From Sarcocystis neurona (taxonomy: Eukaryota > Apicomplexa > Conoidasida > Eucoccidiorida > Sarcocystidae), in NCBI GenBank assembly GCA_000727475.1, contig KL647292.1:576213-640212 (forward strand): a stretch of 64,000 bases of DNA, in the 5' to 3' direction. This document shows, piece by piece, positions 1-10,239 of the stretch. A program made the position numbers and the translations under genes. Under the pieces are notes generated by a model that was given only the letters and a program-made list of their open reading frames with translations, was not told the origin of the DNA and made no database searches. Within the stretch, counting starts at the first letter, position 1, and each line of letters opens with the position of its first letter.

Positions 1-1571
1 TGTCTTATTTCGAAGCTGCCAGCGATCTTTTTACCGTTGCTGAAACATCGACGAAAACCCGTTTTGCGCCACTCCATCAGAGACTACTGCGCTGGCCCTG
101 CATCAGCTTCATTCTGTGTTATTCCAGTGCAGCTGAATCCTCCTTCTTCTGACTTAATCTAACAAACGCTAGTTGTACTCGTCCTGAGGCTTCGCATTTA
201 CGGACACACCAACCCCGCGACACACATACCGTGCCACAGGTAGACACAGCATGACAAATCGATGGAGAGATACACACGGATGGGTACGTAAACAAGAATG
301 CACACGCAGACGCAGAAAGAAAGAAATAGCTGGATAGTCAGGTGGCGGGGGACGGTAGTAAAGATATGGTGAGAGAGAGACAAGAACATCGTTAAGGCGA
401 CAGAAGAGAAGGGAGCGTGATAGAGGGCTGGCGAGAGATGGGTAGATGGCGAGCACTCCATAGAGAGAGAGGGAGAGAGGGGTCGAGAGAGAGCTAGAGA
501 CGGTTGGAGAAATTGATAAAACGACAAAGTGGATAGGGTAGTTGGCTATTAGGATGGTTAGAGAGAAAACGGCATTACACGGGTAGTTGCTAGAGAGGAG
601 AGTTTCTGAAAGTAGAGGAATACGGAGGTTCAGAAGGAGAGAGAGGACAGGAAGCTAGTTAGACAGAGCTTGAGGGACGGGCGACCGGGGAAGAAGGAAG
701 AAGCCCTGGGTCGGTAGAGGAGGAAAAAGGTCTGAAAATCTGACAGAGGGCCAGAGAAAACACTTTGGGGGATGCATGGGTAGACACGTAGACTGTTGTA
801 CAAGACTCAAGAGGTGTGTCGAAGGAAGCGTAGACACGCGTGCGGGTAGACAGAGGAACACACATGGGAATAAATGGTTGAAGCAGAGGTACACGTAAAT
901 ACAAAGGGTGGACCAGAGAGCCAGATATGGAAAACGAGCGGAGAAATATAAATAGGTAGGTGCGTGAACTGATACGGAGAAGTAGCGCCACAGAGAGAGA
1001 GACACACACACATACAGAGGGATAGAGAGGTAGATGGTGAGCGTGGCAGCAGGAAGTACTCATTTCGCTCGTGGACCAGCCGTGTGCTCCTCCTACTACT
1101 GCCTGCTTTGGTACGTAATACTGCTCTTCTTTATTCTGTTCATCTTCTCCTTCCTCCTACTCCTGTTCTCCTTTGTTACTGTCAGCTGTACATCCATACG
1201 AACATGGAGCAATATTTGTGATATTACGGCAGGGCCGTGCGGCATCTTCATCGTTATTCTGTTATTCGACGACAGTTATAGCCGCCGTTTTCTCCCTGGT
1301 TTTCTTCCAGCGCTTTCTATGGTAAAAGGACCTGTACCGACGACTCTTCTTTTCTTTGTTGTTTCTCTTCCTCCCCTCTGCACTAGCAATTAGTCGGTTT
1401 GTGAATTGTCTGATTCTCCTTCGCAGCGGCAATTCTAGAAGTAGCTACGTTCTTCTGCGACCTCTTGTTCCCTTTCGCCAGCCGCTCTTGTCCGACTTCT
1501 CCTTTTTCCCGCTTTTTTCCCCTCCCTCTTTTCCTCTCTCTCCTTCTTTTTGTCCTTGGTGTCTCCCGCAG
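1..1571. other. Gene-poor stretch with opposite strand skews
   Basis: From about 230 to 1020 the plus strand is almost pure purine (GAGAGA-type runs). From about 1090 to 1570 it is strongly pyrimidine-rich. In this window introns are usually pyrimidine-rich on the sense strand. The first part could therefore be intron or flank of a minus-strand gene, and the second intron of a plus-strand gene. Open frames here are low-complexity Ser/Leu/Pro or Arg/Glu products of that skew and are not credible proteins. Confidence 0.4.
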
Positions 1572-1699
1572 AAGTTTACTGCACGCATGACGTCTCCTTC
1601 TCTTCGCTTGTGAGAGAAATTACGTCCGTCGCCCTTCCTGTCGTCGTCAGCCGAGTGCAGGCGACATCACTCGAAAAAGAATTGCGAGTTTCAGACGAG
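1572..1699 (+). CDS. Candidate internal exon, possibly 5' part of the S26 peptidase gene
   Basis: A long pyrimidine tract ends in CCCGCAG at 1565-1571 and is followed by 128 open bases that stop at a GAG|GTCTTC donor. With two lead bases the frame is open, mixed in composition and ends in phase 0, which is the phase required by the peptidase exon at 3328. The encoded segment has a hydrophobic patch (VALPVVV) and then a charged tail, as an N-terminal membrane segment might. There is no direct similarity to known IMP1 N-termini, so its membership of that gene is inference. Confidence 0.3.
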
Positions 1700-3327
1700 G
1701 TCTTCTCTTTTTCGTCCTGGCACTGCTGCCGCAGATGAGCCTCTGGGGACGTGCTTGCTGCGTGTTTTCGTAGGGCTGCTGCTGCAGATGAAGAAATGCA
1801 TGTGGACGCTTCTCGATCAAAGGAAAAGAAGACGAAAGAAATAGGAGAAGGAAGAGAAAGGGGAGAAAGGAAGTTGACAGAAAGGGAGGAAGGAAGGAGG
1901 GCACACAAAGGAAGAGAAACGAGGAGTCGAAGACGACGGGGACGCACATTCGTCGAAGATGAACAAAAATGAAAGAAAATGGGAAGCCTTCGAGATTCTT
2001 GGTATCTTCTCTCGCGTACAATAGTCGCGGCTGCTGCCTGTTCTCTCTTCCATACCTACGGCCTTCAAGCTGAGCAGGTGAAAAAACGAAGAAGCAGCAG
2101 CAGACTTCGTATATTACATACATATATATTTATATGAAGTGCCGCTAAGCGGGGGACTTGCATGTAGACACATTCGTGCACATGTATTCATGTATATGTA
2201 TTCTTCTCTGCGTCCCTATTTGTGCATATCTATTCATTTGTCTATGTGTACCCATATATATATATACACATGTAAACCGTAAACATATACATATATATAT
2301 ATATGTACGTCTGTGTATGTGTGTACACACATACTCACACACACACACACACACACACACGTACTGAGATATGTATACAAACGCAGGCGTGTGGGGACAG
2401 CGTGTATTACTACGTGTTCGTATTTGTGACAGAAAGCAGGAGAAGACTAAGGTGGGAGTAGTTTCCACTTGGTTCACGACAAACACTTCTTTCAAATCTT
2501 CTGCCTGCCTGCGAATATATCGAGGTTCAGACACATGTGTGTGTAGAGTCCTACGTGTACGTATAAACGCGCACGCGTATGCATGTAAATAGATGTACCT
2601 TTTCATATAAAGTTGTCTATACGTAATACAAAGACATTCCTTGAAATGTCTTTGTCTCCAATCTATACATACATATATATATATACATATGTATATGTCC
2701 TCATATATGCGTGTGTCTATAAATAGGTCCTTCTCTTCATATATATATATATATCTGCAGGCTCCTTCTGCCTCACACAACTGTATTTAAATGCATTTGC
2801 ATGGCAAGTATTTGTCTTCGATGGTACTGCGTTTCGGACGTGTGAGGCGAATACCGCGACCAGCCGTAAAGAAGGCTTTGTATGCATCTACACGCGTCCG
2901 AACGTCGATTTGTCTTTTCCGCTTGTTCACGGAATACGACTGACTTTTTCACATGTACGATCAGGTTCTTTTTTCTGTAGATCGACGTTCGTAGCATCGT
3001 CTACCAAGTCGAATTAACGTGTATTAACTTCGTTCGCTTTTCCCGCGGTCCAAACATACACGTGTTTATCTCTATCTTCGTATGCCTCCCTCTCTTATGT
3101 ACTCACACGCAGGAATCGACACTTCTCCACATGTGGGTGTACGTGTATACACAAATCTGCTGCGCTCACGCACATCTTTCTATTCTCAGACGCGCCATCC
3201 CGTCAGTGGAGGTGTTTGCTCTGTGTCGCCTTCTCGCCTTCTTCTCCGTTTATGTGTGTGTATCTTCTTTTTCCTCTGTCTCTGTGATGATACGCTTTGC
3301 TGAATCCGCGGAGTTTGTGGCCTGCAG

Positions 3328-3643
3328 GCGAGCGGGCCATCCATGGAGCCGACGCTGCCGGCGACGGGGTCGCTGCTGCTCACGTGGAAGGGAGGGAGGT
3401 GGCTGCGGCAGAGCCGGTGGCTGGGCAGCTGCATTGGCGAGTACAAGCGAGGGATGGTCGTCTTGCTAAAATCCCCAGAAAGCGGAACTTTAGTTTGCAA
3501 AAGAATCGTCGGCGTCCCGGGCGACACGCTCTACGTACTGCGGGGAGAGCGACCCAACGACTCTTCCGACTACCCACTTGTCTACAACGTCGAGACGGTC
3601 AACGTGCCACCAGGGCACATCTGGGTGCAAGGCGATAACCAGC
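3328..3643 (+). CDS. Mitochondrial inner membrane protease (IMP1-like, S26 family) exon
   Basis: This exon encodes the catalytic core of an S26 signal peptidase of the mitochondrial inner-membrane protease type, which removes sorting signals from intermembrane-space proteins. It opens after a CCTGCAG acceptor with ASGPSMEPTLP, the Ser-box. The nucleophile Ser codon is 3340-3342. VCKRIVGVPGDTL follows, with the general-base Lys at 3499-3501, then PPGHIWVQGDN, the third conserved box. The Ser-Lys spacing is about 53 residues, slightly above the roughly 45 usual for IMP1, because of a basic insert after the Ser-box. The exon ends one base into a codon at a C|GTAAGC donor. The C-terminal SDSR/FG box must lie in a downstream exon I could not place. 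The N-terminus is also upstream (candidate exon 1572-1699). The ATG at 3343 follows the catalytic Ser and cannot be the true start. Confidence 0.85.
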
Positions 3644-6600
3644 GTAAGCAGAAAAAGCTTCTCCTTAGGGGGGGAAAGAGGGAAAGGAGAGAGAAGAAGG
3701 GAGAGGGAAGAGACGAGAATCAGAAGCGAGAAAATAGAGAGAGGAATGAAGGGGGACGCGAGGAAGAAAGTAGCGACGTGTCTCAAAAAAAAGCGATATA
3801 CGGATGTGGACAGAGCAGCGTGTATTGTTCTCGTACAGGCCTGCATTTCTCAAGGTAGGAGGTGGTCTGTGTGTGCGCGTCTGTGTGCGTGGGTGAGGAC
3901 GCGTTTACGTGGGGAGGAATGTACGACTGCGCGTATACAGTTTTATGTGTGTGTGGTCGAAGACGCGCGTCAGTTTATGCAGTGGAGACAACCAGAGTGA
4001 GTTGTTTTTCCCCCCCGATAGAAGTCAGAGAAGGAGAGCGAAAAACGAAGAATAGTTGCGTGGGCAGTGTGGGCAGGAGAGCTCGCGTTGTGACGCTCTG
4101 GCTTCTTCTCCTCTGTCCCGCATGCCGAGCAGCAAGGTTTTTTCGGCTTTGCCGTAGAGGGACAGGTGGAAAAGCTGCCGGGGAGTCTGCGATTTCTCTG
4201 CAAGAATGCGACAATAGAAGCGTGTCGCTATCTGCGGGTCATAGGGTTCGTCTTGAATCAATATGAACAGATGCGTGTAAACATATATATACATATATAT
4301 ATGTCACGTGTACCTGTATCTATAGGCTTGTCTACGCGGTCGTATCCGTACGCATACTTATATACACATATATGTATATCTAGATATGTAAACGTATGTA
4401 TGTATATCTATATGAATATGTGTATATGTGTATGCACGCGTACGTCATACATACACACAGTCGCAGACGTATTCTCCGGCTGGCAAGACATGTATGCGGG
4501 CGTATGTTTGTGAATCGTGAAGGTGAAACATATACGTAGGTGTTTGTGCAAGGGGCGAGAAAGGCTCGCTCTTCGTTTCCTGCATTCACATATACGTACG
4601 TGTTTGTGCAAGAGGCGGGCAAGGCTCGCTCTTTGTTTTCCTGCATTTCACTCTGGGGCCGTGGTTACTCGTGTACAACGATCCGGCGCGCGAACACGCA
4701 CGCATATGCAGGTAGACGGAGATTTATACGTGTTCGTACTTTTTTTACAAGTCTGTTTCCGTCAGTACGCGTGTAGCTTCATGAAACAGCATATGTATTT
4801 CGACACGTCTAAACTCGCACGCAAGTGAAGTTTTGAACTACGTATACAGATGCGTATCTATAATATGCGTGTGTGTATACACTGCGTATATAACCGTGAC
4901 GGAGAGTGGCTAAGAGTGAGCGAGCAGTGTGTATCACCTGGTGTATTCATGTACAGCGCACGTCCCAAAACTCCCTTATTTGTACAGGTGGAATTTCTAT
5001 TGCAGCCCTATGATTTATTTCGCTGACGTAGTCCGTACTAGGCACTTCACCTGCCCTGAAGCCGGTCGAAACAGGCCTGTGTGTGAGAAACTTCTTCTTC
5101 ACTTGTGCTCATTTCGTTTCTTCTGCCATGACACTACGCACGCTTTCGTATACATACACAGCTGTAGTATTAAACATGTGTATATGTATTGAAAAGTGGA
5201 TATATATAAGGAAATGTATATTGAGTGGGAAGCACGTATGTGTGTGAGAGTCAATGACGTATTATTGATTGTATGACTCTGTGGACTTGTGTCCACATAT
5301 TGATGTGCGAAGAGACAGAGGCAGACCGGCGGACTGCTTTACCTCTCAGACGACAGTAACACCAGCTGACATCACCACAGAGTAGATTTAACACGGCTGG
5401 GTGATCACGCGGTATGCACACACATACTTTTAAATATATGAACGAATCTATATGGTCGTGTAAAATATAGAGAGATACACAGACACACACCTGTACGACG
5501 GCTGTCTATTTTCATTTACATGTGTGCATTATACATATGGATCTATTCATTTGTACGTGAAGCGAGAGTGGCTCGTGAACACGTATTTTTAGCGACTTCG
5601 TAACGGTTTCGTTCACGAATGTAGCAGACTCTCCTCCTGCTCTTCATTTACAACACAAAACTTTTTGAAGTGGTAGACTCCCCTAGCACCTGAGTGTGTT
5701 CACGAAGAAGAGAAAAGTACGACTGTAATCTTCACTGTCTAGCCTGTGTTCCCTACACATGTCTTTTTTACTTTCCAAGAAGACAGAAGTATACCTGCAA
5801 CATATGTATGGACGAGGTGTCCGTCTGTTGCCTTCTGCACGTAGAAGTGTAGCCAGGTAGAAGTTTTGTTTTGATATGCCCTTCACTCCCTCCCTGCTGT
5901 GCCTGGTGGCGTGTTACATGTTTTACACAGATGAAGAATACTTTTCTATTCTCTTGCTTCTTTCTGTTGTTCGTCATGATCTCTTTCTCCTGCTTTCCAC
6001 CACCATTTGGTCTGCACACGGCATCCAGAGCAATGCAGGGACTGCCGCTTGACACGTGGAATAAAAGTTTCTGCGTCGTGGTGTATCTGTGGCAATTATA
6101 TAACTATACGTATATACAGGTGGTCCTGTCTCCTTGCGGCACGTGCGAAACAGTCGGGAACCCTGCACAAGACACATAAGTAGGTGACGTCTTTCCTGTT
6201 GTTGTGTGAGTAAAACGCAGGAAATCATGTATAAAAATGTGGTTGCATTTACGTACGTGCTTCTCATCTTACAGTACGGGCGATGCAGTGCCGAGAAAAA
6301 ACATGTACAGACGTACTGGATGTGTGTGTACCCTGCGCGCAGGACGTCTGAATTATCCGTTGTTGTGTTGTTTTGTTTGTCGTGTTCTGCGTGCAGCAAA
6401 TTCCCATGACAGCAGGCACTACGGCTGCATCAGTCAAGGCCTGATTTACAGCACGGTGCTTCTGTGCCTCTGGCCCCCCACCTTATCCCTTGCGCGACCT
6501 TCTGCGTCAGGTGAAACGCTGTAGCAACACCTGTTTGTTATTCAAAGCGTAACTTTCTTTGTTCTCAACGATCTCGCTAGTGTTTGCTACGACGCATATG

Positions 6601-8844
6601 ACTTGGATTTGCAAGGACAGCGGTTGCTGAAGAACTCCTGCCAGCGGGTCGTCTGCATGTGTGTGCTCTTCACGAAGAGCTTTTCTATTTCAAGACTGCA
6701 CGCATCGACACAGTCGTCGCAACAGCACTGCTGGACATTTGTACGGGCTTTACAATTCCGCTGTTTCTACTCTTGCTCACCCAGACAACGTGAAGCGCTG
6801 CACGTGCAATAATCTCGGGCTATCCCTTCTTTGTTTGTGAAGCGTGTGTTTTCTTCATGCGTTTATGCCGTCTACATTTCCGCCCTTGCAGCACTCGACT
6901 ACGTATTACCTCACTTTCTTTGTTGCTCTTTTTTGATGGGAGAGTCCAGGCACGTGCAGAGATAGAAAAAACACGCACATACCCATCCGTGTATGAAGAG
7001 AACCCGACATACCAATTTCTGACATGTACTGGTATGTATTCGCGTATGATTTCCTTTTCATAAATCTTCCAGGACCGACACGGCGTATGATTTTTTTAGT
7101 CGTAGCTGAGTGACTGAACGGTTCTTGGTTGTTAACGAAAGGCTGCTGATGTTACATATATATTCTACGACGAATGAGTTGTTTTATTTCAATGGTGAAC
7201 ATCGCGTTGAATGTCTTTTCCTGATCGAAGGTGTATGCGCCTACACTACTACAACTTTTTCCACGAGTGTGACATTGCTCTGTATCCGCACGGTTGCTGA
7301 AGAGCGAGATCGAGCCCCCAGCTACACAAAAAATTTTGAGAGGACAATGCTCAAGTGTGTTTCTAGCGTTTGAGAACTTGCTTGAGTGTGCTGCTGTCAA
7401 AATACACAAAAGAGACGTGTGAGCTGTGGAAGAGCTCGACAGCGTATAACAGTTGCCGGGCAGCACCGATGCAGACACACACCGCGGAGAGCAGCATAAT
7501 TTGTAGAGTTCAAAAGATGCGAACTGACAGGTGGTTCCAACACAGCAGCAGCAGCCGTTTGTTCTGCTTGCTGCGGCGTGCGCCTTTTGGTTGGACATGG
7601 CGCACAAGATTTTATGCTGTGGACTCTCTCTCTTGTTTGGGGAGACACGAACGCAAGTTACGAACTTTGCATTTGTTGTGATCGCATACACGCGCGTGCA
7701 TACTTATTCAGAGAGAAAACCACGTATGCGCATATATGTACGTATATTTTGTACATGAATGCGCACACTCATATAAATATATATATATATACATGTGTGT
7801 ATACATCCATGCGTGTATACATCCATGCGTGTGCGTACATATCCGTATCTATGCAGGCTGGTTGATAAGCCGACCCGTAGACACATACGCGTGTACATTT
7901 TATTACGCTTAACGAATCTGGCCCTTAGAATGCACCTTTTGAGATACCGAAAACTTTTAACTCCGCGGCTTCTCTTCGTCGCCCATGTTTGCCTTTCGCT
8001 GTGATCCTTTTTGTAAGTGCACTTAGACATTACCTCGGCGTGTGGTCAGCACAGCTTCTCGTGAAGGATTGAGTAAGTCAACTTCAGCGGAGGAGCGGGG
8101 ACTCTTTCACCCCATCAATTAACAAGTATAAATCCACCACTGCTGCTGTACCGCACCTCTATCAAGACCGCTATTGCTGCTACAATCTCATGTGTCAAAA
8201 GCGCCTTCTCTGTGTACCGCTGGAGCTGCTGCCAGAACTAGCATTTCTATCCTAAGGTTCGTACAAGTAATAGTGCCAGTATAACTTTCTTGTACGTTTG
8301 AAATGCTTTTCTGTTTTGTCAACGTTGTAACTGTGAAAAGAACCACCAGTTCTGGTTATTGACATATTACCACCACCCACCTCTCGCGGAGAACGTGCCA
8401 AATTCACGTCTTCCTTATCACCTCTGCCACAAGCGTGAGTACTCTGTTGCTTCACCCGATCCAAGAAAGGTCTGTCTCAAAATTTGAGCCACAATTATGC
8501 AAACTACCACTCCCATATTCTTACAGCTGCTGTCAGAAGCGCCGTAGCCCTATTTTCCTCGTAGTTTCCGATTGCTTGAGTTGTCCGCGTAACCAACTGC
8601 ACTTCTGATAAGCGTCTGTCCCCACCACGGCTACTTGCATTAATTTCTGTCTATACTTCCGGCGTATCCGTACGTGTTTGGCACATAAATACTTTGCATT
8701 TTTAGAGTCACGCACAACTGCACGTCTTGAGTGCACGTATGTGTACAAGTGCATCAGGAAGTGGTTTTTTCTTGCCTTACCTCGCGTACTGTTACGGGTG
8801 CTAAGCCTGTACCCCGCCGTCACTGTCGTTACTACTGCGGGAAT
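3644..8844. other. Intron/intergenic DNA with microsatellites
   Basis: This stretch should contain the 3' end of the peptidase gene and the 3' flank of the minus-strand gene at 8845. A short segment at about 4130-4164 reads GFFGFAVEGQ before a GTGGAA donor and resembles the last S26 box, but its phase does not join the exon ending at 3643. AT/GT microsatellites occur at about 4270-4460, 5180-5220 and 7770-7850. On the minus strand 8823-8533 is an open 96-codon frame containing a CGAG|GTAAGG donor-like site. It could be a 3' exon of the secreted protein gene, but I see no clear link. Confidence 0.35.
4521..4650. repeat. Two-copy ~65-bp direct repeat
   Basis: Two adjacent diverged copies share ACATATACGTA, GTGTTTGTGCAAG, AGGCTCGCTCTT and CCTGCATT in the same order. 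Copy 1 covers about 4521-4586 and copy 2 about 4587-4650. No coding function is apparent. Confidence 0.75.
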
Positions 8845-9525
8845 TTACGTAATCATGCCAGCTCCATTAAATATTACAGGGTAACCGAAAACGTAAGGAA
8901 AGTCAGGGTATCCGGCGGGTGGCGTCTGGAAGTACGGTAGCCTACCATGTAGTGCCTTGACATGCGGAACCACGTGACCCGCGTAGGCAGGGTGAGCAGC
9001 GTGTGGGTGTGCGTAGACGCTATAGTAAGCATCGAGGTAAGCTTCGTAATCTGCTAAATATTTCTCGTAGGCCTCCTCAAAGGCCTTGTTGAACGATGTT
9101 GCATTCGCCTCATCCGTCCCATCAGATGCGGGGCCGCGTAACGAACGGGTTACAGCAGTTGCAGGAAGAGGTGGAGCTGTAGAATTCTGGGGAACAGACA
9201 TACTTGCTGTGTTTGTAGCGACAGATGAAGTGATTGTTTTGCTGGGGATGGAAAAAGTAGTGCCGTCTGCTTCAAAAGTCTTCGGCAAACTACCTGTGCG
9301 GAAGCGGGGATCCGCAGGAACAGATTCATTAGTTCTGTTGTTTGAACCGTACGGAAACGCGGTATTCATGCCTGCGACCATGGGCGAACTGTTTGTCTCA
9401 TTGACAAGTAATTTCAGCGTTCCAGACGCGACACTTTCTCTAGCCAAACATAGAGTTACAAGTACCAGGCATAGGGGAGCCACCACAGGCAGTGACCGAT
9501 GAGGAAGACGATGGTCGTTTTCCAT
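8845..9525 (-). CDS. Putative secreted Tyr/Ala/His-rich protein
   Basis: A single open frame encodes 226 residues when started at the ATG at 9525, which sits just before a classical signal peptide. Basic residues (HRLPHR) precede a hydrophobic core (LPVVAPLCLVLVTLCLA), with likely cleavage near VASG. A Ser/Thr/Asn-rich middle contains several N-glycosylation sequons (NET, NRT, NES, NST, NAT). The C-terminal third is built on regularly spaced tyrosines (EAYEKYLADYEAYLDAYY, then YAHPHAAHPAYAGH). Tyr-rich secreted proteins of coccidia include oocyst-wall precursors cross-linked through dityrosine, but no family was recognised and that role is speculation. The stop follows ATT ACG TAA. The same bases form an AC|GTAAAT donor-like site, so a further 3' exon is possible. 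Two in-frame ATGs lie upstream, at 9537 and 9585. Confidence 0.7.
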   Translation of the reverse strand: MENDHRLPHRSLPVVAPLCLVLVTLCLARESVASGTLKLLVNETNSSPMVAGMNTAFPYGSNNRTNESVPADPRFRTGSLPKTFEADGTTFSIPSKTITSSVATNTASMSVPQNSTAPPLPATAVTRSLRGPASDGTDEANATSFNKAFEEAYEKYLADYEAYLDAYYSVYAHPHAAHPAYAGHVVPHVKALHGRLPYFQTPPAGYPDFPYVFGYPVIFNGAGMIT

Positions 9526-10239
9526 CGTAGAATGCATCGGAACTAAGTAGTCATCGTGGATTGAAAAAAGGCTTGACGACAGCACAAAAGGGCTCTCACA
9601 CGCTTTAAATCACAGCAGTGGAGAAAGAAGAACACAAAGCGTTCACACACTCTGTAACAGGGATGATTTTATCCCCTGCCAAACACAACGAATGCCGCTG
9701 TTCACATCTCCCCGTATCACGTGTCATCCACGAGGACTGGGGATCCCTCACTTTATCTTGAAGTCAAGATTCGCGTGTCCCGGTCCAGCTAGTACGCCAC
9801 CAAGTCACCAAATGCGAGCATTCGTGGCACCCTGCCTGCAGCCTTGTTCGTTCTACACTTCTTCGCTCGATAGTAGGGGCAGTCGCTAGCACGTGCTTAA
9901 CTAGCGTATTTCGCGTGCATGCTGCGCGCCGGTACTTAAAGCTCACAGATGTGTCAAACAGTAAAGCTACCGTCTTGCGACTAAGCTGAAGGCACTTACG
10001 CGGCTCTGAAGTTGTATATCAAGCGCAACCAATGTCGGCTCAGGTGAGAGGACACCACAGGAGAACAGTTGGTGGAGATTCGAGGAAGGGGCGCTGCCGC
10101 CTAAGCAAAAAAGATGTGCAGATGACTCTGCAGCGGGTCGGTTGATAAACTACCTCGAGCTACGCTGCCGTATTTCGTTCACACGCCGTACCAGTGCGCA
10201 ACTGTGCGTCCCCCAGTAGTTATCAGCCTGCACAGACAC
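9526..10239. other. Intergenic region between two minus-strand genes
   Basis: This holds the 5' flank of the secreted-protein gene and the 3' flank of the 11-exon gene. It has balanced composition and no long microsatellite. I recognise no promoter element. Confidence 0.4.

Noticed and set aside
1576..2123. Minus-strand Ser/Phe/Leu-rich frames of 120-160 codons
   Set aside because: They are antisense of a purine-rich tract and the candidate exon 1572-1699, with low-complexity composition.
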